Source of the DNA: Ceratopteris richardii
Lineage: Eukaryota > Streptophyta > Polypodiopsida > Polypodiales > Pteridaceae
DNA length: 64,000 nucleotides
Direction of reading: 5' to 3'
Assembly: GCA_020310875.1 (NCBI GenBank)
Contig: CM035413.1
Span: 161,835,306-161,899,305 of the forward strand
Positions within the stretch are counted from its first letter, which is position 1, and every line of letters starts with the position of its first letter. Under the pieces are notes generated by a model that was not told where the DNA came from, searched no databases, and saw nothing but the letters and a program-made list of their open reading frames with translations. Below, piece by piece: positions 25,351 through 37,966 of the stretch. The position numbers and the translations under genes are program-made.

Positions 25351-28300
25351 TGATTTCAGAAATTGAGAGAAAAATAGATCCTATGGAGATTTTAGATGAC
25401 ATTTTGCTTAAGAGTCAAGTGACTATGTCTTTAGAACAAGTTTTCTCTATTGCAAAGCCTGTTTTTAAAGATAACTTTATCAGCCTAATTAAAAGGAAGA
25501 GGTTTCCTCTTAATCTAGATACTGAGATGCAAGATTCTCTAGATCAAGTTCAAGCTATGAATGAAGCCTTAAACTTTTATGAATTTGATGAAGAGGACTT
25601 TGACGATGATGAAGTAAATGTTAATAAAACGTTCTTAGGACCTATTCAACCTGACCATGAAAATCATGACAACAATCTTGAAAGTCACTTTAAAAGAAAA
25701 TTTTGGTCTAGAGGTACATCAGAGATGCATGTTAAAATAGGAAATGATAAGAACACTATCACTGTAAACGCATTAGTAGATTCCTGCTCCGAAATCAATG
25801 TGATTTCAAGAGAAGTCTATGATAAGTTTCGATGGCCCATAGATAAAGATGGTGAATTCGGACACATTAGAAGGTTCTGCAAAGACGCAGCTGAGTATGA
25901 CCAAAGGAAGAAGGAACGGCAAAATCCGCGTATGAGAACTGCAGATAATGGTGTAGGTACCCTGTATGGAGCTTGTGCTAGTGTGCCCATATCCATAGGA
26001 GGAATCACAGAAGAGTTTCACTTTTTTATTCAAGATAATTGCTCCTATGAAGTTCTCTTAGGTCAACCCTTTATTTGTGAGAGTTGTATGGAAACTAAAG
26101 CCATGGATGATGGGTCTACCTATGCTAGATTCAAGTCTAAGGATGGAATGCAATCACTTCAAGTCATGACAGTAGGAGTGAATCATCCTAGAAATCGATT
26201 GTCAATTAGAAAGAAACCTATTGTTACTCAGGGTCATGAGCATGCTTGTAGTGATTGTGCACCTCGATTCATGTTTGGAGCTACATATGATCAAAATTTC
26301 GGATAGAATCCATTGTTGAGCGGGACAACAGTGGATATTGGCTTGACATCTCGCAGCCAACCAACCTGTACAATAGTTTGTCACTTTGTTTTCCACATTC
26401 TAGATTAGATTTTCTTCATAAGAGTCAATTGTCCAAGTCTTTTATCTCAAAAACCCAAAAAAATTATAAAAACAACAAAATCATGGAACATGATGAGAAC
26501 ATTGAGCATGTGATTGAAACATCTCATTGTTTGTCTACTCTGGAGGACTTAGAGTTATGTCTTCAACAAAATTCTAATTCCCATATTATTCTTCCTTATT
26601 CCTTTGATGAGTATGCTCTAATCCAAGAGTATGCTCTCAATGTTGACAAGTGCTCAAAATTTAACCAAACACATGATGCCTTAGTTGAAACAAAGTACAA
26701 AACTGTAGACAAAAAAATCAAACCCATAGCTCAACCATTACCTCAAGGAAGTAATGAAAAAATTATTGATGTGAAAAATGATCCAACTCTTTGGGATAAG
26801 GAAAACATAGGACATACATTCACGGATGAGATAATCAAACAGGTGAAAATTGGTAGAGATGATGACTTTCTTTTGCTAGCAGAGAGAGGTAAATTTGAGA
26901 GTCATACGTAGCCATGGAAAAGCCTTTACTATGTATACTCATGAGATTGGTTGTGTAGATCCTAAGCTAGTTGCACCCATGATAATCTTTACTATTCCAC
27001 ATATTCCATGGAGTCTTCGTCCTATACCTGTTCCAAAGGCTCACTTACCTGATCTAATGAAACTGCTTAAGGAGAAAATAAACATGAGAATTTTAGAGCC
27101 ATCTTTTGCACCTTACTCAAACAGATGGTCACTGTGCCTAAAAAGAATGGGAAACTACGTTTTATTCAAGATCTCCAACCTGTCAATAAAGTCACCATAA
27201 GGAATGTAGGAACAGGACCCATTGTAGATGAGTTTGCTGAATCATTTTCAGGACATTCTACCTATTCAATGGATGATTTATTCGGGATATGACCAATTCC
27301 AATTAAAATTGATAGTCGTGACATAACCACAATGAAAACTCCTGTAGGCTTAGTGCGAATGTGTACTTTACCTCAAGGAGCGACTAATTATGTGGCTCAT
27401 ATGATGAGTGCTATGAATATGGTCTTACATGATTTTATCCCTCATATAACTATGCCATTCATTGATGATATTCCAATTAAAGGGAGTGAGGAACGTGTAA
27501 AGGACATTACTTTAGATTCATCTAGATCTTGTAAATTTGTTCTTGACCATAGCTCTGATTGTGAAAGAATATTTCAACAATTTGAAGAGATAGGTCTCAC
27601 ATTTCCATAGAGAAATCTGTTTTTGGTGTCAACGAGGTGCTTATTGTTGGACATTTATGTGGCCATTATGGTCGAAAGCCATACCCACAAAAAGTTGATG
27701 CCATTAGCAAGATTTCTGAAACATGTAATAATGTGAGTGAGGTACGTAGATTTCTTGGTGCTTGCATCTTTTATGTTATTTGGATCCCACACTTTGCTCA
27801 TGTTGCTGATTGTCTTTATGACTTGTTGAGGAAGAAATGAAAACTTATTTGGACTAACAAACACACTCAAGCTATGCGTAAATTGAAGAAATTATTGCTT
27901 GAAGCTCCAATCCTTAAGCGTGTAGACTATTCTGATAACAACCTATTATATTGACTGTTGATACTAGTCCTATTGGTATAGGTTGGGTCATAAGTCAAGA
28001 TGATAGTAAAGGGAATAGATATGCAATTAGGTTTGGTGCCAAAATTTTACATGAAACACAACGAAAATATCCATAGATCAAACGAGAACTATGGGGTATG
28101 GTAACAACTTTGAAAACAAACAAAGAATATTTCATTGGTGCAAATGTCAAAGTTGAGACTGATTGTTTGCCTCTCATTGGAATGATAGCGAATTGTTCAT
28201 CTCCTAATATAGCCATGCTTAGATGGATCTCATATATTAAGTTCATAAATCCTGAGTTAGTTCATATTTCAGATAAGTCAAATTCAGTTGCTGATATGTT

Positions 28301-29726
28301 ATCAAGAGCCATATTTGATGATCCTGAAAGTGATCTAATAAAGAATGTGAACTTAATTGATTATGTTCCACGTATATACGAGTATGAGCAATTTCATGAG
28401 TCTGAGTACGAAGATGAATGGAGAGACATAGGAAAGTATCTGAGTACACTACAACCATTACCTAGCTGGACTACGAATAGATTCCGTAACATTAGGAAAC
28501 GAGCTTATAACTTTTTCCTATGTAATGATTATCTTTGGAGACATGCTAAGGGTAAGGTTAAGAATCCACAACGAGTCCTAGGAAAACGAGGTCTTCAATT
28601 GCAAGTAATGAAGGAAATGCATGAGACATTATGGGCAGGTCATAAAGGATTTTTTGGAACATATGAAAAAATTAGAAGTACCTATTATTGGCTTAGGATG
28701 TACGTTGACATTAGTAGCTATGTTTCTACATGTTCTACTTGTCAACTTCATTCATCAATCAAACATAGAGATCCGTTGCATCCTACTTATCCACCTTGTA
28801 TTCACTACAAGTGGGTAGTAGATCTTGTAACTAGGCCTAAAGGTATTGATAAAATGCGTTATATTGTACTTGCAAGAGAAGACTTAGCTAATCATGTAGA
28901 GGGACGTGCACTACAATCTAAGACAACTTACAATGTTTGCAAATTCTTGCTTGAAGATGTCATAAGTCGCTTTGGGTACATAGAGAAAGTAGTTGCCGAT
29001 CGTGGAGAGTTAAATGCGAGAGAAGCTAAAGAGTTCTTTGAGTGTCACGGTATTCGTTTGTCTCTCACTACTGCATATAATCCAGAGGCCAATGGTAAAA
29101 TAGAGAGAGGGCATCCACCTATTGTGAAAGCCATATCTAAAGCATGTAACGGTGACATCAAACAATGGCCTAGATTCTTACCTTTTGGACTTTGGGTAGA
29201 TAGAATGACATGCACACGTACTACTGGATGTATGCCTGCTGAACTCATGTACTGTCAAAAACCATTGTTTCCAATTCAGTCTCATATTTCTGCATGGTCA
29301 AATTTGCCTTGGTCTGAAAACATGTCTACTGATGATTTTTTGAGTTTGCGCATTAAACAGTTAGAACAAGGTAAATTAAGACTTCATGATGCCGTTGAAA
29401 AATTAAGAGAATCTAGAATGAAGAACAAGCATTATTTTGATAAAACTCATCGATTGCATCCCAAGCCAATCGAAGTAGGAGATTGGGTGCTCATTTATGG
29501 TAGTACATTTGACTCTCAATATCATGCACACAAAAAGCTCACTCAACGGTGGTTTGGGCCATACATTGTATCAAAAGTCAACAACAATGGTACGTATGCT
29601 CTTTGTGAATTAAATGGTGTTGCACTAAAAACTTTGATTGCAGGTAAAAGGATAAAGCTATTCAAGAAACGTGATAATGACGAGTACATTTTGGATGAGG
29701 AAATTGAAGAAGATGACAACAATTAG
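25351..29726 (+). pseudogene. Gyp-A unit A3, pol region (fossil)
   Basis: Protease-like segment: about 25,730-26,110. It includes an approximately 80-bp segment not found in the other copies. Acidic linker: about 26,480-26,910. RT: about 26,915-27,660, with FIDD at about 27,458. RNase H: about 27,890-28,310. Integrase: from about 28,600 with HHCC and DDE parts, then GPY/F and an acidic tail to 29,726. The RH-IN part is the best preserved section, as in A1. Confidence 0.85.
25850..25929 (+). other. A3-only zinc-knuckle-like segment in the protease region
   Basis: A1, A2 and the inverted copy read DCGW-RMRT across this point. A3 instead has about 80 bp encoding GEFGHIRRFCKDAAEYDQ and a basic tail, in frame. 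GHIRRFCK is the second half of a retroelement CCHC zinc knuckle (GHX4C). Gyp-A's own knuckle is different in sequence and lies about 1.1 kb upstream. I infer capture of a gag fragment from another element, by template switching or gene conversion. A less likely alternative is that A3 keeps an ancestral segment lost in the others. Confidence 0.55.
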
Positions 29727-31046
29727 GCCAATTAATAAACAGGAGTATCCATGTTATAAAGAAAAAATAAAAAAATAAAAATAATAATTAAAAAAAATAT
29801 AAAATTATCATTAAATTTTCAAGTTCATGTTGCTTTGTGTTTTTTCCATTCTTGTTTCATGCATGTTTGATTTCCGTCTTTGCATTGCATTGCATATCCA
29901 CATCACTTGAGTAAAAAAAAAGGGCAAATGATGATTTCTCTACTTGTGTAAATTTGTATCTTAAGTAGTAACTTATCTACTAAGAAATTGATTATAATCT
30001 AGGATTGTGGAAAGATAGGGCATGTCGATTTGGAGGTTTATTTTGATGACATGACTTTCATATATAAACATGCATATGTATCCTGTATCAAAAGCATAAT
30101 TGTTGAAATCCTAGCTCCTGCTATTGCATGTTTCTACATCCTTAGTCCATCTCACAACACTTGTATCGGAGTTTAAACGACTATTCTCCGTCATAAAAAA
30201 TGATTGTACCTTGTATCGGGGTTTAATTTTTCCCCATCATTAAAAAAAAAGCTACATGTTACCAGGAGGTTTACACTTTCTTCCACCCCAAAAAAGTGAT
30301 CGTAACCATAAAATTGCCAAGTCATCATCATCATAAAAAAAAAAGAGCAAGCCAAAGGAGGATAAAGAGGCATAGTAGAATAAATCACGGGCTATATAGG
30401 CAGATTTATGCATTAGTGGAGTTTAGTTAGATTTCCTTGCATGTTATTAGAGAAAGAGCATATTCATATTTATGTAGGAAAGGAGTTGATCTAAAATAAG
30501 CTAAAGATGAAAGATGTTTCTTGAGAATCCTAAATCTTTGTTTATAATCGTATTTAAGGTAGATTGCTTTATGAAAAAGGTACAAATTTTTCTTCAAGAT
30601 GAGAGGAACTGATGCTTAAAATGACTCAATACATCCACTTCCACTTCATATTGATGCTTGTTTGTTTTCTTTCTTGTTGTCAATGTTGCTTGTTCATTTG
30701 CATATATGTTGCCTATTTGTTCATGCATATTCATGTTGCGTGTTTCAATTCTTTCTTTCATGCAAATTTTGCTTCATGTCACGTTGCTTACTCATTCATA
30801 ACAATGTTGCATGTTCATTTATAGAAATGTTACCTATTTATTTATGCATATTCATGTTGCCTGTTTTAATTTTCTCTTTCATACATATGTTGCTTGATAT
30901 CATGTTGCCTTCTCATTCATGCATACCATCAGTATCTCCTTCCCATTGCCTATTTTCCTTCAAAAGAATATGATCCTTGAAACTTATTTTTTTTAGGAAC
31001 ACTAGAGTGGCACTTCCGGAGGAACCGCAGGTTTAGTGGGGGCGAA
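29727..31046 (+). repeat. Gyp-A unit A3, 3' non-coding region
   Basis: Same features as the other 3' regions: A-rich low complexity near 29,765-29,810, 'tgttgc' repeats near 30,615-30,950, and the polypurine tract before 31,047. No supportable gene. Confidence 0.75.
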
Positions 31047-32861
31047 CGTCGTCGAGATTTTCTCTCCTCTCTCACTTGTGAAGGCCTACCAAAAACATAT
31101 TTGGTGAAGGTAGCCGGAATTCCCCGAGAAGTCCAGGATGCATCAAGGATGTCAAAGGAAGCTCATATACAAAGTTTCAAAGAAATCAAGAAAGTCCATG
31201 GTAGCGGTCAAAGCTGGTCAAAGTTAGGAAATTAGGGCAAAAATTTCATTGTCACCAAATTAGATGAAAATTCATATACTTGTAAAGATTGTCAAAGGCA
31301 GTCTATAGCCCAAATTTCAGCAGAAAATGGATTTTGTAGCACATTGATATGCTATGTTCATTTTGTAAAAATGTAATTTTTCTAGTTTGACCCTACAAAT
31401 TATTGTATAGAAATTTATGTTAGCCTTATGGTTTGGCATGTATAAAGACCATATGTGGCTACATATTTGTACAAAGTTTCAAGGCTATCAGAGCTTCCTA
31501 GAGACCTTAATGCCACCTTGCAAGCTTCCAAATGTAGACAAACTTGTACAAGAAAGATTCAGATGGAAGTTTTTTTTTGCATATTCCTGAAGGAGTTCTT
31601 TGGAAACATAGTCCTACAAAGTTTCATCTTCATCAAAGCCTATTTGGAGGGTCAAAGAGCACAAACTCCAGTTTTCAGGATTACCGCAGTTTTCTAGTTT
31701 AAGCAAATTGAAGGGTTGAAGGGCCACCACATGGCGAAAGCTGATTGAGCCATGTTGTACGATCAAGATGAGCTCATATTCAAGGGTGGAGATGCACTTA
31801 TGCTCAAAGCAAGGAGGATCCACGAGTTTTTCCATAAAAGAAGACTTTTCTGACAATCAAAGATCAATAATGCAGCTTTTCTCCAAAAATAGTGGCTTAT
31901 CTTATCCAAACTGATGTCAGCACTGATCCGATGTTCCAGATCATCCCCAAATCCAATGGTGGAGAATGAAGGCGCCTAAATTTCACTCATTTACACTAGA
32001 TTTGATAGAAAGAACAATTCCAAGCCATTGATTTGATTAATCAAATGGTTGTAATCGAAAGTAGTGATCCTAGAGTTGAGAGTTAATTTCTCTAGATTCA
32101 AGGGCCCAAATTCATTCAAAAAACTATATATAACCCCCTCCAAACTCCTAGAGCATCATTGTTAGGCATCCATAGGGCTCATGCTAGCTTACGGTTTCCT
32201 TGAGACGATCACCCTCGGTTGAGCGAGTGAGGATCCAAGGTGGGCTAGTATGAGTATAGTACCTAGTTTCAAATTTAAGTTAGAACTCCAATCTAGGATA
32301 GGCTCTTGAAACCAACATCTCTATCGTTACTCACCGGAGCTGGTTTTAATGATTCTTAGACTTCTTTAGTTAGACGTTAGGAGCCTAGGCATACATAGGG
32401 TCAATGAAGTGGAACTCACCTTCTTACGTATGACATTCGGTTGAACTATCATGGTTTGAAGGTCGGAACCACCTTTGATCAGTAGACTGCTTAGCTTGAC
32501 GTACCACGACGATCTTATACATGTAAGTTAATTCAAATCCTTTTAATTCATGTCAGTTGTCACTTGTCTCTTCTTTGTTGTCTCTCAGTTTCTTAAGTAT
32601 TTTTACATGTCTTGTATTTTCTTCTATGTGTGAGAAGGCTCCACAGGATTGCGTTGAACCAATGAGGATGTTTCAATGAGCTTGTAGTTAAACTCTATCA
32701 TCATAATTCACTTGCATGCATATAATCCATACATACCCATACATATTGATTAGTTTCTGAAAGTGTATAAGAAGCTCCAATATTGGACCATTCTTCCTTT
32801 CGAAACTAATTTATGTGTAAGGATTCCAACTATTCTCGTCATGCATACATATCATCCAAAG
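31047..32861 (+). repeat. Gyp-A LTR-4, truncated and mosaic
   Basis: It begins CGTCGTCGAG after the polypurine tract. The first ~610 bp are nearly identical to LTR-1 to LTR-3. From about 31,660 onward differences become far denser. Many of these variants match the LTR of the inverted copy A4, for example 'ccagttttcagga', 'ccccaaatcc' and 'aaggcgcc'. It stops at about 32,861, inside the 129-bp duplicated part, at the fold-back junction. So the left third is young-type and the right part is older-type. Confidence 0.75.
32031..32134 (+). promoter_or_regulatory. LTR-4 core promoter: palindrome and TATA box
   Basis: The palindrome at 32031-32046 is intact. The TATA region at 32124-32134 reads ctatatataac, a variant of the sequence in the other LTRs. 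Confidence 0.5.
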
Positions 32862-32906
32862 GAAGAATGGTCCAATATTGGAGCTTTTTATACACTTTTA
32901 GAAACT
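32752..32906. repeat. Fold-back inverted repeat at array/A4 junction
   Basis: The 49-bp arms at 32752-32800 and 32858-32906 are reverse complements at 47 of 49 positions, with a 57-bp loop between them. Both arms derive from the same Gyp-A LTR/leader segment (equivalent to about 2853-2901). Right of the second arm the minus strand continues directly into the RNase H/integrase region of the inverted copy. The local order is therefore LTR-4, loop, inverted LTR fragment, inverted pol. Confidence 0.8.
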
Positions 32907-32908
32907 CG

Positions 32909-35844
32909 TATATATGTGGAACATAATCAATTAAGTTCACATTCTTTATTAGATCACTTTTAGGATCATCAAATCTGGCTCTTGATAACATATCAGCAAC
33001 TGAATTTGACTTACCTGAAATATGAACTAACTCAGGATTTATGAACTTAATATATGAGATCCATCTAAGCATGGCTATATCAGGAGATGAACAATTCACT
33101 ATCATTCCAATGAGAGGCAAACAATTAGTCTCAACTTTGACATTTGCACCAATGAAATATTCTTTGTCTGTTTTCAAAGCTGTTACCATACCCCATAGTT
33201 CTCGTTTGATCTGTGGATATTTTCGTTGTGTTTCATGTAAAATTTTGGCACCAAACCTAATTGCATATCTATTCCCTTTACTATCATCTTGACTTATGAC
33301 CCAACCTATACCAATAGGACTAGTATCAACAGTCAATATAATAGGTTTGTTAGCAGAATAGTCTACAAGCTTAAGGATTGGAGCTTCAAGCAATAATTTC
33401 TTCAATTTACGCATAGCTTGAGTGTGTTTGTCAGTCCAAATAAATTTTCGTTTCTTCCTCAACAAGTCATAAAGACAATCAGCAACATGAGCAAAGTGTG
33501 GGATCCAAATAACATAAAAGATGCAAGCACCAAGAAATCTACGTACCTCACTCATGTTGTTACATTTTTCAGAAATCTTGCTAATGGCATCAACTTTTTG
33601 TGGGTATGGCTTTCGACCATAATGGCCACATAAATGTCCAACAATAAGCACCTCGTTGACACCAAAAACAGATTTCTCTATGGAAAATGTGAGACCTACC
33701 TCTTGAAATCGTTGAAATATTCTTTCACAATCAGAGATATGGTCAAGAACAAATTTACGACATCCAGATGAATCTAAAGTAATGTCTTTACACGTTCCTC
33801 ACTCCCTTTAATTGGAATATCATCAATGAATAGCATAGTTATATGAGGGATAAAATCATGTAAGACCATATTCATAGCACTCATCATATGAGCCACAGAA
33901 TTAGTCACTCCTTGAGGTAAAGTACACATTCGCACTAAGCCTAAAGGAGTTTTCATTATGGTTATGTCACGACTATCAATTGCTAATTGAAATTGGTCAT
34001 ATCCCGAATATAAATCACCCATTGAATAGATAGAATGTCCTAAAAATGATTCAGCAAACTCATCTACAATGGGTCCTGTTCCTACATTCCTTATGGTGAC
34101 TTTATTGACAGGTTGGAGATCTTGAATAAAACGTAGTTTCCCATTCTTTTTAGGCACAGTGAACCATCTGTTTGAGTAAGTTGCAAAAGATGGCTCTAAA
34201 ATTCTCATGTTTATCTTCTCCTTAAGTAGTTTCATTAGCTCAGGTAAGTGAGCCTTTGGAACATGTATAGGACGAAGATTCCATGGAATACGTGTATCAT
34301 GGGTGCAACTAGCTTAGGATCTACACAACCAATCTCATGAGGATACATAGTAAATGCTTTTCCATGGCTACGTATGACTCTCTCAAATTTATCTCTCTAC
34401 TGGCAAAAGAAAGTCATCATCTCTACCAATTTTCACCTGTTTGATTGTCTCATCCGTGAATGTATGTACTATGTTGGGTTGGATCATTTTTCACATCAAT
34501 AATTTTTTCATTACTTCCTTGAGGTAATGGTTGAGCTATGGGTTTGATTTTTTTGTCTACAGTTTTGAACTTTGTTTCAACTAAGGCATCATGTGTTTGG
34601 TTAAATTTTGAGCACTTGTCAACATTGAGAGCATACTCTTGGATTAGAGCATACTCATCAAGGGAAGAAAGAAGAATAATATGGGAATTAGAATTTTGTT
34701 GAAGACATAACTCTAACTCCTCCAGAGTAGACAAACAATGAGATGTTTCAATCACATGCTCAATGTTCTCATCATGTTCCATGATTTTGTTGTTTTTATA
34801 ATTTTTTTGGGTTTTTGAGATAAAATACCTTGACAATTGACTCTTATGAAGAAAATCTAATCTAGAATGTGGAAAACAAAGTGACAAACTATTATACAGG
34901 TTGGTTGGCTGTGAGATGTCAAACCAATATCCACTGTTGTCCCGCTCAACAATGGATTCTATCTGAAATTTTGATAATATGTAGCTGCAAACATGAATCG
35001 AGGTGCACAATCACTACAAGCATGCTCATGACCTTGAGTAACAATAGGTTTCTTTCTAATTGACAATCGATTCCTAGGATGATTCACTCCTACCGTCATG
35101 ACTTGAAGTGATTGCATTCCATCCTTCGACTTAAATCTAGCATAGGTAGACCCATCATCCATGGCTTTAGTTTCCATACGACTCTCACAAATAAAGGGTT
35201 GACCTAAGAGAACTTCATAGGAGCAATTATCTTGAATAAAAAAGTAAAACTCTTATGTGATTCCTCCTATGGATATGGGCACACTAGCACAAGCTCCATA
35301 CAGGGTACCTACACCATTACCTGCAATTCTCATACGCCATCCACAATCTTTATCTATGGGCCATCGAAACTTATCATAGATTCTTTTGAAATCACATTGA
35401 TTTCGGAGTCGGAATCTACTAATGCATTTACAGTGATAGTGTTCTTATCATTTCCTATTTTAACATGCATCTCTGATGTACCTCTAGACCAAAATTTTCT
35501 TTTAAAGTGACTTTCATGATTATTTTCATGATTTTCATGGTCAGGTTGATAGGTCCTAAGAAATTTTTATTAACATTTACTTCATGATCATCAAAGTCCT
35601 CTTCATCAGATTCATCAAAGTTTAAGGCTTCATTCATAGCTTGATCTTGATCTAGAGAATCTTGCATCTCAGTATCTAGATTAAGCGAAAACCTCTTCCT
35701 TTTAATTAGGCCGATAAAGTTATCTTTAAAAACAGGCTTTGCAATAGAGAAAACTTGTTCTAAAGACATAGTCACTTGACTCTTAAGCAAAATGTCATCT
35801 AAAATCTCCATAGGATCTATTTTTCTCTCAATTTCTGAAATCAA
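32909..35844 (-). pseudogene. A4 pol region (PR-RT-RH part, fossil)
   Basis: On the minus strand: protease-like segment near 35,380-35,480, linker near 34,480-34,800, and RT near 33,770-34,260 with the FIDD site near 33,820-33,831. RNase H lies near 32,990-33,400 (VDTSPIGIGW). The element is cut before the integrase catalytic core. It lacks the A3-only zinc-knuckle-like segment. Confidence 0.8.
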
Positions 35845-37966
35845 GATGGCTTTAGGTTTCCTCTTTGGTTTCTTTTGTTTTTGCTCAGGATCTTGTTTTT
35901 GTTCATGTTCTTGTGTTTGTTCTTCAGTTTGTTTTGATCGTTCTTGTTTATCTAAAAGCTTTGGTTCTGTTTTTCTTTGCTTTGTCTTCTTCCCTTTTTG
36001 TTTCTCCTCTTGTTTTTGTTCATTGGGTTGTGATTCTTGTTTTTTATCTTTAGATTGTGATGTTTCTCCCTGCTCTATGATTGTTTCTATTCCCTCTGAG
36101 GTTTGTTTTCACGTCACTCTTCTTTCACTAGGCTCAACTTCATCTCTTTTTCGTTTTTCTTCTACATTGTATATGTGAGAAATAAGAGATTGATCTTCTA
36201 TTGGTGATTCCCAAGCCGTTATTCTTCTAATCTCATCTCGTGCTCTTATTAAAGCCTCTATGAAATAATCACCTTCCTTTGTGGGTTTACTTGATTCCAC
36301 TTGTTGTTCATCAAGAGCTTATAGTTTCACTCCTCTAGTTCCTACATCCGTTATGGTTATATTTTTCATAGTATTTTTTCATTCCTCCCTTATCATAATT
36401 TCCTTGCAAAGGTAGCATAGATCGATAGTCACAGATTTTCTTGTCTATGTCTATTACTAGTCGTTGCTCCTTAGCATCCTTCAATAGTTCACAATCTCTC
36501 AAAAAGTGCTCTAATGAATCACACCAAGGACACCTACGAGGGCCACACACAAAACCATTTTGATTAACTTGTGGTGGGAAATTTTGAAATTGAGGATTTT
36601 GTTGATAAGGTATTGCTTGAACAAGATAATTAGGATTTTGATAAGGCAATTGATGGATTTGAGGAGCTTGGGGAGCAACATGCGGTACTTGAGGTGCAAG
36701 AGGAGCTTCCATATTATACGGTTGATGATTCTAAAAATTTTGATTTTGAGGATTTTGAAAAGCTATTTGAGAAGCTTGAGGATACGTGTTTTGATACATT
36801 TGATGATTTTGCACATGAGGATGAGGATTTTGCATTGAAGGATTATGCATTGGAGGAACTTGATATGCTTGAGTAGGAGCTACTTGTGGATTTTGGTTGG
36901 TAGCTATAACATGTTGATTAGGCTCTTGAAAAGACATTGGGCTCATTTGATTTTGGAAAGTTTTGGTGTAATTAGATTGTAAAGCATCTATAGTCTTGGC
37001 CGAATTGGATTGTGTAGCAATAAGACTTTCCATTTGCTTAGTGAGAATTTCCACTTGAGATTGTTCAACTACACTTTTATTTGGCTCTACTTTAAAACCT
37101 TGAGTAGGCTCCATCATTTGTGGAATAGGAGTAGAGTGAAAATTCATAGCATGGGATTGTTCTCTAAATTGCTCCTTAATTTGTGGAAGGCTAGCTTGAG
37201 GAAGACTAGTTTTCTCATAAAGCATGGATTGTCTTTGATGTCTATGGGCTACAACCTCTACTACTTTACGCACTTTTTGCCAATTGTCAGTAAGACCATA
37301 GCACTTATCCGGTTCTTCTAATCGCCGTTCAACTTCCCTACGAGTTTCACGATGAAGAACCTTAAGAAAATTGATCACAAGATCAGGTTCCAAAGTTATC
37401 TTATCCTCATCAGGAAGTTGTTCATAGCGTCTAATATACTCATTTTGTAAGTGAGTAATAGAGCTACTAGGCTCTGGTGAATTGACCCATCGTAAGAATC
37501 CATCCCGATTATGTTGGTTATAATCTTCAAGATAGAATTCTTTGAGCATCTCCTTTCTAAAATCACTCGAAGGAAGACTATCATATTGAGTGACATGGTT
37601 TATGATAGAGCTATCAACAATTCGTTCAAAGAATGATATCAAAAGATCTTTGGGAATACCAAAAATCATAGCTTGCTCTTCAAACAAATCTAAGTAGCTT
37701 GTGATGTTGATGGCATTGAATTTTCCCTTCTCTCTCAACATAGAAGAGACTATTCTTTGGTCTTGTTTCTCAACAATAAGGGATTTGAATCCTTCCTCCA
37801 TCTTATGTGAATAAGCAAGTGATGCACGATGCTCTAGATCTCTCACAAATGCGTTTACTTCACGACGAAGATGTGCACGATACTGTGAGAAATCCAGTGC
37901 AACACTCAAGACTGATGATGATGATATGATGAGGATGAAAAATATGAAACAAAGGATATGGATCAC
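35845..37966 (-). pseudogene. A4 gag region (fossil)
   Basis: Starts MIHILCFIFFILIISSSS, as in the tandem units. The capsid-like helical part and the start of the Pro/Gln/Asn-rich linker follow. The CCHC knuckle (CPWCDSLEHFLRDC) lies near 36,495-36,540 and the Lys/Glu/Gln-rich tract near 35,850-36,060. The capsid-like part is better preserved here than in A1-A3. Broken farther on. Confidence 0.75.

Larger units (their letters stand above)
1..32861 (+). mobile_element. Gyp-A tandem array (Ty3/gypsy, shared LTRs)
   Basis: The same roughly 10-kb sequence recurs head to tail. LTR starts lie at 1123, 11081, 21022 and 31047, giving periods of 9958, 9941 and 10025 bp. Between successive coding regions there is only one LTR, so the order is LTR-internal-LTR-internal-LTR-internal-LTR rather than separate elements with two LTRs each. 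Domain order in each unit is gag, protease, RT, RNase H, integrase, which defines Ty3/gypsy. Units A1-A3 differ from each other by about 1% by eye, mostly point differences. All three are broken, with roughly ten reading-frame breaks each, many of them shared. The array enters the window from the left and ends inside LTR-4 at a rearrangement. LTR-LTR unequal recombination is the simplest known way to make such arrays; that origin is inference. Confidence 0.9.
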
